Source: Lenzites betulinus
Lineage: Eukaryota > Basidiomycota > Agaricomycetes > Polyporales > Polyporaceae
Direction: 5' to 3'
Length of the DNA: 64,000 bases
NCBI GenBank assembly: GCA_022264855.1
Contig: JABYQU010000039.1
Coordinates: forward strand, 62,001 to 126,000
Shown here: positions 1-11,728 of the stretch, piece by piece
How the letters are laid out: each line of letters starts with the position of its first letter
How positions within the stretch are numbered: position 1 is the stretch's first letter
Notes under the pieces: generated by a model
The model's input: only the letters and a program-made list of their open reading frames with translations
Database searches by the model: none
What the model was told of the DNA's origin: nothing
Position numbers and translations under genes: made by a program

Positions 1-559
1 ACCCTGTTTTCAAACATGACCCTGAAGTTGAAGAGCGTACCATACTCGCGCTCCCACTCGAACAGCGAATGTCCTGCAAACAAGCGCGAAACCTGTGAGC
101 CTTCCGATCACCGAGGCGACCGGGAGCGGGCAAGCGAGCAGCCATCGAAGAGCGTCGATCAAAATAGTCTCCGGGCGGCACCCTATTCGATTGGGCGGGG
201 CGACGGCGCGTAGATATGGACACACAGTGGCGGTACGCACCCATATAACGCGTCTTGTCGAGCGCGAAGATGCGCTGGAGGATGTCGATGCTCCCCGGCC
301 ATTTGTGGGCGATGGCGCGCGGGAGGACTGCGCCGAGCGCGCGCGCACGCAGGAGGTTCGCGAAGTCATGGTATTGCACGAGCGCGGTGAAGGCGATAGG
401 CCAGGACAGCGCGTAGGCGAGTGCGAGCACCCACGTCTGTGGGTGTACGTTGAAATGGTCGCGCGCGATGAACGCGAGTGCGTAGACGATCGCGGGCGGA
501 GCGAGGGCGTTGGGGAGCTGGCGGAGGACGTAGCGGGGGCCTGGGGGTAGCGAGTCCAT
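1..559 (-). CDS. Cytochrome P450, N-terminal part (CYP63/CYP5037-like)
   Basis: Partial gene; its 3' part lies left of the window. Exon 1 runs 559 to 241 and exon 2 from 73 leftward, joined by a GTGCGT...CAG intron in phase 1. Translation starts MDSLPPGPRYVL, the proline-rich start of a fungal microsomal P450, followed by a hydrophobic stretch around residues 20-65 that probably anchors it in the ER membrane. Next come LLRARALGAVLPR and a KWPGSIDIL segment, then HSLFEWEREYGTLF across the intron, the usual region before helix A in basidiomycete CYP63/CYP5037-type enzymes. The heme-binding cysteine and I-helix are outside the window, so activity and substrate cannot be judged. Enzymes of this group hydroxylate alkanes, fatty acids or aromatics. 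Family assignment rests on remembered N-terminal similarity. Confidence 0.75.
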   Translation of the reverse strand, partial: MDSLPPGPRYVLRQLPNALAPPAIVYALAFIARDHFNVHPQTWVLALAYALSWPIAFTALVQYHDFANLLRARALGAVLPRAIAHKWPGSIDILQRIFALDKTRYMGAYRHCVSISTRRRPAQSNRVPPGDYFDRRSSMAARLPAPGRLGDRKAHRFRACLQDIRCSSGSASMVRSSTSGSCLKTG

Positions 560-1985
560 CGTCGCGGAGGAGGTCGACGTGGTAGAGGGAGAGGAGAGAG
601 CGTGTGGGCGGGCGTAGGAGACGGTGGCGTACAGGGATATTAGGGGGTCTATGACGGATCCAGTGCTTCTTTATGGAAGAAGGCGTACTAGAGGGGCTTG
701 TGATAGTCGCGCACGCACCTGAGGCCTGCCGCCTGAGAGACAAATGCCTCCGAGACCACGCACATATGACCGATCACAACATACGCACCTCCATCAGGCC
801 TCGGCATCGTGTGCCCATGCTCGGCCTATGTTCGCCCGGGCACCTTCGCTTCAAAATGTCGCACCGCGAGAATGGTTGGAGCGTTCGTAATGCTGCATCC
901 ATCGATCTCCCGGCCACGCGCTCCGAGCAGCCTGCGAATGGAAAGCCATCTGCAACTTTCCCGAAGCTTGCACGCGGCACCCGTCAAAATCCCTTGTGGC
1001 CCAGAGGGTTTCGGCACGGTCCCATCCGCACTACCAAATCGATGCCAACTGAATGCTCTTATACGCAAACCTTCTGCCGGGTGACCCTCTCGCGTACAGT
1101 CGTGCGTCCGGCAAGGTGGATGACCGGCGTAACTGCGTCGTCGTGCCCCACACTGCGCGCGGGCCCTCCAGACAAGAGATGAGACCTCCCAGAGACCGCC
1201 CGCTGCCAGCATAGGCCCGGTCAATCGCCACTGACACTGCGCTGCGTGTGGCATCGGTCTACCCATCCATGGAACCCAGCTGTTTTATCAGAATGGCGAT
1301 AAGCGCATCTGCAATCTGCCTAGGTAAAGCGAGCATCGGGATGATCTGTGGCGATGACGAACCTGGTCCTAATGGAGATCCTTAGGCCCGCAGCCGCTTC
1401 GTGCTTCTGCTTGTCGAATTCTCGAAACGCGGTATAGTGGATCCGCACAGCTAGAGTTCGGTCGACCTCGGGGTCGTCGGAATGATGGTACTCGGAGGAC
1501 GGAGTAAGACGGTGCTCGACCTACATGCGAGATCCTTGTGCCACAGTGGATGGTTTCTGCGACTCGACCACCATACGCCAGTGGACGCTGTGCCGCGCGA
1601 CGCTATCGTACATTCCATGTAACAAGCATCAAGACGCGTCGCTCAATGGTCAATTTCACTCTATCAATATGATCAACTCTACGAGGCCGCTGCACAAAAC
1701 CCAAGCCACTCACATTTGTACTCTGTAGGGATATTGCTTCGAATGCTTAAGTCCGCAGTGCGCCGCGGGGATCAACGTAAGTACGCAGCGCCACACCACA
1801 GCGTACGCTTCCTGTTTAGTCAAATCCGATCCTTCCGTGGACGCGAAACTGGGAGCATCAACGTCAGAGACTGGTCCCGAATTAGCGCATTAAACACCGG
1901 AGCGGCGACTTACCGATGAGTCTAGATAGCCGAGATGCAGGAGCACTTCGATACAAAGCTGGGGGATAGGGAGGTCGAGGCGCAC
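560..1985. other. Intergenic, no supported gene
   Basis: No open frame here shows third-position GC bias, family motifs or paired splice sites. Several overlapping short frames occur on both strands between about 670 and 1270 but none resembles a protein. This should hold the P450 promoter (right side). Confidence 0.5.
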
Positions 1986-2186
1986 CGGCGATAGATGCGG
2001 CGCTATCCGAGACGAAGAAAAGGTCGGGCTCTGGCTGGCCGTTGCGCCCCACGATGTTTGCACTGTTGACATTCACGCCCCCCTTGAGCATCCGGGTGAT
2101 AAAGACCTGTATCCTTCGCTCCATGACTGCGCATAAGACCATTCGACGGTCCGCTTCGCGGGGTATCTGGTACTTCTGGTGCTCCC
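1986..2186 (-). CDS. Probable internal exon of an unrecognised gene
   Basis: A minus-strand open stretch with coding-like third positions, bounded by a plausible acceptor (TATAG, 2189-2187) and donor (G|GTGCGC, at 1986). It reads through EADRRMVLCAVMERR, then TRMLKGGVNVNSANIVG, then EPDLFFVSD. I do not recognise the family. No start, stop or convincing neighbouring exon could be joined, although LCIEVLLHLGYLDSS just downstream in another phase could belong to it. It may be part of a gene with tiny exons like its neighbour, or a decayed relic. Only the coding bias and splice borders support it. Confidence 0.3.
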
Positions 2187-2672
2187 CTATATATTTACCC
2201 GTGAGTTGTTCAAGGAGCAAGAGGCACTTTGCATACGGCTACACGGTGCGAGATAGCGACGACAGCGCGCATAATGACACAACATATCTGGAGCAGTATA
2301 TGTCTTGTTAGTGTGGATGTATGCTGAAGTGAAAGGACATACAGGGCAAACTGACATGCATGGTACTTTGTTTTCACCACTTGTTAGTCGACAGTAGGCT
2401 ACGTTTGCAGAGTACTGGTTGCCGATCGAGACACTCGACGACACAAACGACGCGAATATGACGACACGTTTGGTAGGTCCTGGACGTCCGCGTCATGCAC
2501 ACCTGCTCTTGCAGCTGTGCAGGGCTGGGGCATAGGGTAGTTTATGATATTCGTCAATGACGGTAAGAAGGAAAGCTATAGTAGTAGCTGTGGGAGTGGC
2601 CTCTGAAGATTCGAGACATCCCCTTGACGTATGTCGCGCAGTTATGAAACTACGTTACACCACGTTGGATAA

Positions 2673-2742
2673 GCATTAATGGGGTAGTGGTAACCTGGGT
2701 CGTTGCCATCGACCCGCCGGGGGTTCGATTCCCCCTTAATGC
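2673..2742 (+). tRNA. tRNA-Gly (GCC anticodon)
   Basis: A 70-nt cloverleaf. The acceptor stem is GCATTAA with TTAATGC (7 bp). D arm: GGGT, loop AGTGGTA, ACCT, closed by one G-U pair. Anticodon stem GGTCG/CGACC encloses loop TTGCCAT, giving anticodon GCC (glycine). T stem GGGGG/CCCCC encloses TTCGATT. No intron. The internal B box GGTTCGATTCC lies at 2722-2732. A run of five T at 2750-2754 just downstream is a suitable RNA polymerase III terminator. The gene lies 170 bp beyond the stop codon of the GH15 gene. Confidence 0.95.
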
Positions 2743-2911
2743 ACTGACGTTTTTGCCATTTTCGCCTCAGCGCATTCCTCAAGCCATGCGAGTTCGGCAC
2801 GGTAACTGCTACACCATGTAGTACATTGATGTACATTCTACTCTACAAGTACAAAAACCTCCGTGACACTTGCGTCTAGCCAAGCTCCGACGCCGGTGTC
2901 ATGGCAGTCTC

Positions 2912-5900
2912 TTAGGCATGACCGAGATACTTTGTGCACATCCGGGACAGGTTGTACGCCGCTGAGATGAGAGTGACATGTCTAAGACACCCAACGCTAA
3001 GTCAGCACTCTGATCAACTTCAGCGAAAAAATATACATACGTGAAGCCCTGGACGGCGTTACCCAGCCTGCAATGATCGTGTCACCATCAGCGCCATGAA
3101 GGTGCGAGAGCAAGACAGAGTACATACGCTTCTCCAGCGTCTGAGATCTCCTCTGTGCAGAGCCCGAGGTGGTTCGTGTATTGCAGGAAGTCCTCGAACA
3201 TCGCCACGGCCCTCGTGAGCATCTTCTTGTCGTACTCTCCCGCACGCGCGAGCGCCTCGACACACCTGCATGCACGACGGATGCCTTAGTATAACGGTCT
3301 CAATAGATGTGACTAACAGGACGGGGTGCGTACCACAGGGTGCAGAGACAGAACGTCCCTTCTTCGCCGCCGACGCCGTCATCTGTCTTGGAGACGTCGT
3401 ACCGGTAAACGAGGCCCTGTTTAATACAGATGGGTTCAGTGAACCATCTCAAATGACTTAAGCAATACTCACGTTTGACGTCAAACCGCCCCTCTCGGGA
3501 GTAAGCAAGATCTGCCTGAGGGTACTCAAGAATCTCGGGTCTGCCTACACACCCAAACCAGTCAGCGACATCATATGACCGCCTTGCGGGCGACGCACCG
3601 GAGTAGAGAAGAAGACAAGCGGCATGATGAGCAGTGCCGAGTCAAGGATCTCGAGGTCCTCGTAGCTCTGCGCGAAGAAGCGCTTGTCCGCGTTCCACGC
3701 CTTCTGCATGATCTCCTCGTACAGCGCGTCCCGCGCCGCGTACCACTCGTTACGGCGGGGGCACGGGAGAGATCGCTTCTCCGCAAGGCGGATGCCTGGC
3801 ACGTGTGTGAGTGGGTGGACGGGAGGATTGGGGAGGATGCGCACCTCGGTCTATGGCGACCCTGACAGGCGCGATGGCGGCGGACCTTAGCTTTGAAAAG
3901 AACGTACTGTGGACAGTATACTCACCACATCATGACCTTAGAGTACTACGTTTCGCAGGCGCGTTAGATTGCGGGCGTACGGTGATTCTAAAAGAGGTCT
4001 TACCGTGAAGTGTCTCTGGCGGTTTCGGACCTCCCTGTCATAGAACCATGTCTGTTCAGAACAGACGTTCACGCGCGGTTGTGCTGACGGCGAGCTCACC
4101 AAATCGACCTGCGCGCAGAGGGGGGTACAAATCACTATGATGGACCGAAAACGCGCGATAGGATCAGAGACGTACAAGTCGGGGTCGCCAACACGGGCGA
4201 TCACATCTGCACATTGGTTAGATGTCAGTAGTTGTCGGCGAATGGTAGTAGTTTTGCATACATTCAACACTGTAGAGCGGGCGAGAAGTCAGGGCTTGTT
4301 ATGGTTGGTGAGAGATTCGGGACTTACATATCTCTAACCGCGACCCTGGAGCGTGGATTAAGTGCTGTTCAGGGCGGAAGGTCGAAGTACGCACCAGGTG
4401 TCGTAGCCCTTCGTGTGCCGACTTCAGGACCAATATGCAGGAGGTAAGATTAAAGTACGTACCAACGGGCGTCCATGCTAACATAGCGTCTTAGCGAGAA
4501 GTCTCACATGAGGTACATAGTACAGCGGGACATACCTTCTGTGAGAGATAGATACAATCCATCCTGCGTCCTATCGTGAGTATCGATGCTTTTGTAGATC
4601 TATGTGGTCTTACAGCTCGCCGTAAATGTCCTGAAAATGACGTGTTTAGCATATACATACACATGGTGTTAGGCTCAAAGGTGCGCACTAGTTGGACATG
4701 GTCGATCGCTCCGTTGCCGATGCTAGATACGGAATGGAGCCTCAATCAACGATTTCGAGATCCCTAATAGAACGGGCGTACCGAACGGGCTTCGAGCCCT
4801 TATGGCCATCCAGATGTGTGAGCTCTTCCTCGGGGAATTCCTTCTCGCCTGCGCCACACCGAGATCACTGCCGGTTTCCGTACCTACAACCGTAGGGACT
4901 TACCATGAATAGTGTACCTGAAGCATATGGCGTGAGTAATTCCTACTCCGCCCTAAAATGAACGAGAACGTACATGATCTTTAGGGAACCGTCCGGGTCG
5001 CGCGCCCTGACGCGTTCGAAGATGAACTCCATGTATGCTACAAAACGCTCAGTACGAGTTCCAGAAAAGCAGGCTCCCAAGTAGCATTGAGCCTACCATT
5101 AGCCTCGTGGGTGAATCCAAGGCGAATGAGAGCATAGAGCGTGAACGAAGAGTCTCGGATCCACGACGCCCTACATCCAATTCCTCAATACCTTATATGA
5201 GCGTACATATCGGGCAGGGCTTACCGGTAGTCCCTATCGAGATGTTCACATTTCCAAAGTCAGGTATACAAATTGATGGGAAGCGCGTACCAGTTCCGTG
5301 TGCCACCAATATACTCGGGCAAGCTGAACGTCGGGCTGGCAACGACTGCACCTGTCGGCTCGTAGATGAGGAGCTTGAGCGCGAGCGCACTGCGGTTTAC
5401 AGCTTCTTTCCATGAGCCAGTGTATGTGGAGCGCCGGATCCAGGAGTTCCAGTAGGTGTTTGTTGTCTGAGCGGACATTTAGTAGGACGCATGCGATTTG
5501 TCAAGAGACTAACCTCAAGAAGTTCACGCAGTAGAGCCTGGGCCACTGATCAGACATGGCATTGCTAGAACGGCGGCACGGGAAAGTTTACCTTGGTAAG
5601 AATCGGGTCATCCGTGGGGCGCAGAGTCGATGCTCCTGCCACCAATTCTAACACGGGTCGAGTAAGTAACACGCATAGCGCGGCGATGCGAATGAACTCA
5701 CTCTCGTACGAGATACCCATCTTCTCCGCCGTCTCTCGGGTAGGGTGCGCCTGCAGGGGCAATGTCACATCCGGAGGTGTTCTCAGCACGAACGTCACCG
5801 CCTGTCCCTCCCTGAGCTCGAGCTCAGTCCACACGCCAGGACCCTTATGTCCCTTAGCGCTCAGATCGAGCAGGTGAAGTTGTACGTCGGGTTCCGGCAC

Positions 5901-7020
5901 ATTCTCAAGGCCGGATTCCGCAACGTAGCGTAAGTCGAGGTTGAGCTGCGGCTCCTGAGAGGAAAAGAGCGCCTTGTTGTGCCCGCCACTTGGGACAGGG
6001 GAGAGCGAAAGAGCGACAGAGGTGTCGAGGATGATGTCCGTCGTGTGGGCGGAGCGCGCGTAGTTGAATGCGGGGGCACATTCGACACGAAGGCGCATTG
6101 ATCCGCGGATTACCTATAGATGATGTTTGTGTGATGTACGGAAGACGATGGAATAGCCGAAAGTACCTCAACCCGGCGTATGAGCCATGCAAGAAGGGGT
6201 CTAGTCGTAGCGCTGCTCGGCTGGCGGGGTAGGAAGTCTAGCGAATGTTTAAGTTACATAGACATACACTCGACGAACCCGCGTACCTGTAACGGTGGCT
6301 ACACCTTGCTCATTGAGAAATCTGAGGGGGGCTGAGCAAGCCGAAGAACCTCTGAGTCTGAGCCACATACTTAGTTTGGAGGATCTACACGCAAATTGTC
6401 ACAAAAACGATGCAAATGAACATATTGCGCAACGCACATTGGAGTTGGGTAGGTAGCTTTGCTTCGTGGTGAATGAACTAATGGGTGTTACAGAGAAATG
6501 TCCGCCCTGGAACACCGTCAGCCTCATGATTCTACCGGGCCTGCCCCTGTTGCTCACCTTGTCCTTGTCAAGTATGCGAGCGAAGATGGAGGGGGAGTCG
6601 AAGTTAGGTACACAAAAACTTTCAACTGTGGATGTCGGGTTAGATCAACAAGCCCTTCGTAAGAACAGAGTTCATGCATGAAGGGTGATTCAGACTATGG
6701 AGCTATAAACGGCGTGCGTCCTGGACGTTGACGAGGGGGAGATATATTGTAACGGAGGCTGGACGGGACATTTGCCTTCCGTATCCGAAATACCAAGCAC
6801 TGCACCCGAGCGAAAGCAGTAGGAGAAGCTGCAACTTACCGGATCCGTCTGTGCTGATCTTGGGTTTCGGTCAGTACGGAGGAAATACGCAGCATAATGA
6901 CCGAGCATACAAGCGCAGCAGTGCGTAAGTTCCCGATGCTACAAGGGGCGATTACCGTTCCATTCCGGCAGGGGTGAATAACAACGCCCCGATTGAGGAA
7001 CTAGGAAGCTCACAGTCCAT
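2912..7020 (-). CDS. Glycoside hydrolase family 15 protein, about 35 exons
   Basis: Conserved blocks can be joined in order: [223 protein letters not shown]. This is the GH15 (alpha/alpha)6-barrel family of glucoamylase and trehalase-like hydrolases; the Glu in SIWEVR matches the usual catalytic acid position. No secretion signal is clear, so it may be intracellular. About 34 introns cut the gene and twelve exons are 20 nt or less (8 nt at 4262-4269, 9 nt at 4100-4108 and 5225-5233). All phases agree. The stop is TAA at 2914-2912. The first exon (ATG at 7020) is the weakest part. Substrate is unknown. Confidence 0.85.
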
Positions 7021-8126
7021 GGTCGGCAAGAGGAATATACCCTCTCTCCTTCTGGGGCTGTGTGACATTCATCTTCAGTGTAGAAAAAGGGCTAAGAGAT
7101 TTGCTATGAGAAGGGGGGGAGCTGAGATGGAGAACGCCGTCCGCGTCAACAGCAGGGCTTTATGGGAGCGGTCGCCGAGCGGAAAGACGCGCGCACCGTG
7201 TGACGCACCGACCGGTAAGCGGCACACGTGACCGCGCCTCATTTAGGTCGCGTTTTCACGTCGCGTCTCCTCTACCCCAAATCGGGGCCCCTGGGCCACT
7301 AGCTTTATGCTGAGCTCGAGGAGGATGAAGAATACATACCGTATTGACGCAATACTATGCCATTTTCCTTGTAATGTGGCCATGCATCGAACAGCGCGGC
7401 CGGCCGCCGTAGCTGATTAAGGCGCTGAACAGAGGCTACGGCCGTGGTTCAACTTCAAGTTGGCTTGATGATAGTCAGGCATCCTCCAAGCTCGCACATC
7501 GACATATCAGCCAACAACGTGGACGCAGCACGGACATCTGTCAACTGTGTTACCAGCCATGGCGTCAGCCAATCATCCTGATGTCTGCTGCAATGTCGAG
7601 GAGTCCATACGGCGATCGTGAGTATTGTTCAGCACGAACGCTCACTTTTCCTTCACCCATGACGCCCGAATATCCCCGTAGTACGTGATGAGGACGCTCC
7701 CAATAGCATGCGGTTCCTTCTCGTAGAAGCTTCAGGCACCTACTTACCTTCGCTGAATCAATATATGACTTGCCAAGTAGACGCGAGATCGTGAAAGGAA
7801 ACAATCAAGATACGATATATGGAGCCTCCCAAAAATGTTCATAAAACATATGTGCGGCGGCCGGCCTACCTGAAACTGCGCCGCACAACTTCCGACACTG
7901 AAACTTTAGCTATAGCTTTCCCGTAAACCTATCACGAACTATGGTCAAAGCCAAACATACTTGATAGTTAACGTTGATCCTTGATTCTCTCCACTCCAGC
8001 CTTGGGCCGTACGGTAGCTCTTGCGTTATTATGGATCGTCGAAGTACACCTGAAAGTTGGCAAGATCTAGAGCAGCATGGAACGGGCGTTCGCCGCCGTT
8101 CGGCCTGTATTATTATATATCGTTGA
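7021..8126. other. Intergenic between GH15 and ArfGAP genes
   Basis: Divergent promoter region of the GH15 gene (-) and the Glo3 gene (+). A 79-codon minus frame at 7565-7804 has no recognisable motif and lacks an ATG in a useful place. I see no supported gene. Confidence 0.45.
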
Positions 8127-8152
8127 CCACGTGGCGCATAACTGCCACGTGG
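8127..8152. promoter_or_regulatory. Twin CCACGTGG palindromes
   Basis: Two perfect copies of the 8-bp palindrome CCACGTGG occur at 8127-8134 and 8145-8152, 18 bp apart centre to centre and about 95-120 bp upstream of the Glo3 start codon. The core CACGTG is the classic binding site of bHLH regulators. Spacing near two helical turns would place both on one DNA face. Function is inferred from sequence only. Confidence 0.5.
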
Positions 8153-8244
8153 AGTTAGAGTCGGATGAACTCAGTTCTTCAAGTTCTTACTCGACCTCCA
8201 TCACCTGTGCCTACATCCATTCTCGAGTTTCGAAAACATTACCA

Positions 8245-9945
8245 ATGGCCGACCCCACAAAAGCAGAGACGGAGCAGGTCTTCAAGGCGTTAAAGGCGCA
8301 GAAGGCCAACAAGGTACGCCACACGTAGCTTACATGTCGCGTTGATTTACGATCTCTCGTAGATGTGTTTCGACTGCCAGGCTCGCAATCCTACATGGTC
8401 TAGCGTTACATTCGGGGTGTACATCTGCTTAGAATGCTCCAGCGTGCATCGCAACATGGGCGTGCACATCAGCTTCGTCCGGTGAGTCTGGCTTTGCAGA
8501 GGTTTACGTGTCATGTCGCTAAATCGGATGCAGTTCGACCAATCTCGACAGCTGGCAGCTTGTACAGTTGCGCACAATGAAGGTCGGCGGGAACGCTTCT
8601 GCAACGGACTTCTTTACCAAACACGGGGGCTCCGCATTGCTGAGCGACTCTGACACCAAGAAGAAATACTCCAGTCGCGTAGCGGAGTTGTACAAGGAGG
8701 AGCTCGCGCGCCGTGTGAAGGAAGACGCTAACAAGTAAGTCCCATATCATCGCTATACTATGGCGATGCGAACGGACGTGTAGATTCCCCGACAAGATCG
8801 TTGTTGAAGGCGCGGTGGACTCCGCATCCGTGCCCGCCGCGAAAGCCGACGATGATGACTTCTTCTCTTCCTGGGACAAGCCCACCGCTCCCAAACCGGC
8901 TGCTACATCCTCCAAGCCTACTCCCCCGCCCGTCATCGGACGTTCCGCTAGTGCATCCAGCGCTCCTACAGGTCCTCGCACGGTCAGCTCAGCGTCTCTT
9001 CGCTCCAACTCCGCTACCACAGCCGGTTCCCGACCTGCATCCAAGCTTGGTGCTTCCCGTTTGAACTCCACCGCGTCTGTCGGTAGCACTGCTTCTGCTG
9101 GGCCCAAGAAGACAAAGTTAGGTGGTCTGGGTGCGAAGAAGGCTGCACCAGTTGACTTTGCGGAGGCGGAGAGGAAAGCTGCAGAGGAGGCCGAACGCAT
9201 CAAACAGCTTGGGTACGACCGGGAACGCGAAAAGGCAGAGGAAGCCGAACGTATCCGATTGGCAGTGGAGTCTACGAAATCCGCGGCGGCGATTAAGGCA
9301 AAGTCACCAGTGACCAAGGCCACTCCTGCGGTCCCAGCCGCGCCGAAAGGAAACGCGCAAGATCTTGAACGACTGGGCATGGGCATGAAGCGCCTCGGCT
9401 TCGGTGCAGTTCCCGCAGCGGCTGCAGCTTCCTCCAGGTCAGCTAGCCCAGTCACATTGCTTCAGCTTTCCCGACAATGAAGCTGACCACGATCCTCTCA
9501 TAGCGCGGCGGTCGACGAAGACGCACCAACATTCGCTCGCGATAAATTCGGGGGTCAGAAAGCAATCTCGTCGGACATGTACTTTGGTCGCAATTCATAC
9601 GACCCCAGCGCCGTCGCCGAAGCGCAGACCCGCTTGCAGTCGTTCCAAGGTGCTTCCTCCATTTCGTCGAACCAGTACTTTGGAAGGGAGGAAGAGGAGG
9701 AGGGCGCCGGCATGGGTCACGGGACCGACGGAAGTGTGCTCGGGGACGGCACACTGTCGGGGCTGGAGTATGCAGCGAAAGACGCCATCTCGCGTGTTCT
9801 GGCGAACCCCGACGTGCAGAATGCGGCCGAGAGTCTGCGTCAGGGCGCGATGAAGGTGGGTGCGCTTCTTCGATGAGCGTTCCTGTCATTGACATATCAT
9901 TCCCAACAGCTCTCGGACTATCTTGCACAGATGTCCGAGCGGTAG
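8245..9945 (+). CDS. GLO3: ADP-ribosylation factor GTPase-activating protein (Glo3/ArfGAP2/3 type)
   Basis: Six exons: 8245-8313, 8363-8481, 8534-8734, 8784-9437, 9504-9855, 9910-9945, giving 476 aa with consistent phases. The N-terminus holds the ArfGAP zinc finger CX2CX16CX2C (CFDC...CLEC) followed by [15 protein letters not shown] with the arginine finger region and NLDSWQ. Downstream are Ser/Ala/Pro-rich linkers, a charged helix rich in Ala/Glu ([15 protein letters not shown] and a repeat of it), [14 protein letters not shown], and a C-terminal region with two repeats ending in YFGR (DMYFGR, NQYFGR), typical of the Glo3 motif. The protein stimulates GTP hydrolysis on Arf1 during COPI-coat cycling at the Golgi. 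The start sits in ACCAATGG and begins [13 protein letters not shown], as in homologues. Confidence 0.95.
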
Positions 9946-10596
9946 CTTGATGACTATATACCACACGTCGAAGGCTCTCGTTTCACCGCCGGGCTCGAAA
10001 GGAATACTAGATTGGGGTTTTCTACGCGTCATTTTCTGCCCTCACGCAGGGCAGCTACGGCAGTACACTTGGCCGTGTACCATGTACGTACTATCCGTTT
10101 TCGCGATATTTATCAACTTCTCTTGGAGCATCCGGGGTCCCGTGCGCATCGCGGATGATGCAGATATGCGAGAAGGGGACGTGGAGCATCGTAAGTCAGT
10201 CCTCGCAATCATGCGGTACACCAGTGTGTTATTGACTGATCCAGAGTCGCACTTCTTGTGATCACTCTTCCGGAATCGGGCAGGGCTCGGTGCATCATCG
10301 GCTTGCCCGCCCCCGCCCGCCTGCTCCTGCGTGCATGCCAGACGTCGCCGTCGTCGACTGCCTATCTGACCGCGAGCCCACCGATTTCAAAGCGGTCATC
10401 TGTACCTGGAGTATAACTAACCGGTGACCATCGCGGGAGCTCAGGTAACAACACAGAACCAGCTCTACAGTGGTGTAAACTGTACCCGCCCCTCCGCTCT
10501 TCTCAACAGTGACATCGCGCCATCAACGAAAGTGCATATTTTTCCGATGTGCGTCCTCTCGCAAAAACGCTAAACGAGGAAAAATGCCGAAGCAGG
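9946..10596. other. Promoter region of GH12 gene A
   Basis: No gene seen. The stretch around 10190-10330 resembles 12945-13090 in front of the second GH12 gene (shared ATCATGCGGTACAC with similar flanking bases), so part of the upstream region was duplicated with the gene. Confidence 0.5.
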
Positions 10597-10603
10597 TATA
10601 AAT
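10597..10603 (+). promoter_or_regulatory. TATA box of GH12 gene A
   Basis: TATAAAT, 65 nt upstream of the ATG at 10662. The second GH12 gene has a matching element (TATAAAA at 13413) in a similar sequence setting, which supports both. Confidence 0.6.
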
Positions 10604-10661
10604 GTCGGGGTGTCCCCGCGCCATAATACCGTTAACCACTCCAGGCTCTATCCAAGACAAG

Positions 10662-11728
10662 ATGCGCTTCTCAACGCTCTTCTCCCTCGTCGCCGTCGCT
10701 GCGTCTGCGTCCGCGCAGACCATCAGCGGTCAGTTCGATTGCGAACCTGCAGGCGCTTACACGCTCTGCCAGAACCTTTGGGGCGAGAGTACGTGCCCGG
10801 ATTTATACAACGATGAGTCTGCGGGTGGCTAAGATGGCGGTCCTTCTGCAGGTGCCGGTGTGGGCCACCAGACTTCGACGCTCCTGAGCACCAGCGGCAA
10901 CAGCGTCTCGTGGCGTACAGTGTGGAACTGGCAGAACGCGCCGAACAACGTGAAGAGCTACGCCAACGTCCTGCACAACACCGCCAAGGGTGTCCAGGTA
11001 TGCTATGCGTGGAGACGAGTACTGCTGATAACAACTATGCTCACTTGCATGCACGTAGCTCTCCAACCTCAAGTCTGCCCCCACGTCGTGGCAGTGGACG
11101 TATGAGACCGTGTCCAACCCCGTCCGCGCTGATGTCTCGTATGTTGATTGCCCTTGCGGTCTCTGCTGCGCGCTAGGTTTGACGACGCGCTTGCAACTCC
11201 CACAGCTACGACATCTGGACGGGCGTCACTCCGTCTGGTCAGCCCGCGTCCTCTGCGTCCTCCTTCGAGATCATGATCTGGCTCTCTGGCCGCGGCGGGT
11301 ACGCCATTCGACCGGCTATGCGTTTTTCACATCTTTCAAATACTCATTATGGCACATTTTTATAGCATCCAGCCCGTCGGTTCGCAGGTGCAGTCCGGTA
11401 TCAGTCTTGCGGGCCACAATTGGACGCTCTGGAAGGGCCCGAACGCGAACTGGGAGGTGCTCTCGTTCGTCAGCCAGGACGGCGACATCACGAACTTCAG
11501 CGGCGACCTCAAGCAGTTCTTCGGTGCGTCCTGTGCCTTCCCTACAGCGTCCTCTCTCGGGCGGGCCGGTGAGTAATGTGCTAATGGCGTGGTATGGTAG
11601 ACTTCATCGTCCAGAACTACGGCGTGGCATCGTCGCAGTTCGTGCAGGCGATCCAGACCGGCACGGAGCCGTTCACGGGCAACGCGAGCCTGCTCATCAA
11701 CAACTTCAGCGTCGCGCTCAACCAGTGA
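10662..11728 (+). CDS. GH12 endoglucanase/xyloglucanase, copy A
   Basis: Six exons (10662-10788, 10852-10997, 11059-11138, 11206-11298, 11366-11523, 11601-11728) encode 243 aa, the usual GH12 single-domain size. Residues 1-18 (MRFSTLFSLVAVAASASA) form a signal peptide. The mature protein starts QTISGQFDC and has the conserved CQNLWG, SWQWTY and NWEVLSF blocks. The nucleophile Glu is in FEIMIWLSG and the acid/base Glu in GTEPFTG. Family 12 enzymes are secreted retaining beta-1,4-glucanases acting on cellulose, mixed-linkage glucan or xyloglucan; which one cannot be read from the sequence. No binding module. Tandem with copy B, which has the same exon structure. Confidence 0.95.

Noticed and set aside
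8511..9455. 314-codon minus-strand frame opposite the ArfGAP gene
   Set aside because: The plus strand encodes a clear ArfGAP protein with intact splice sites; the minus frame has no motif and lacks a good start.
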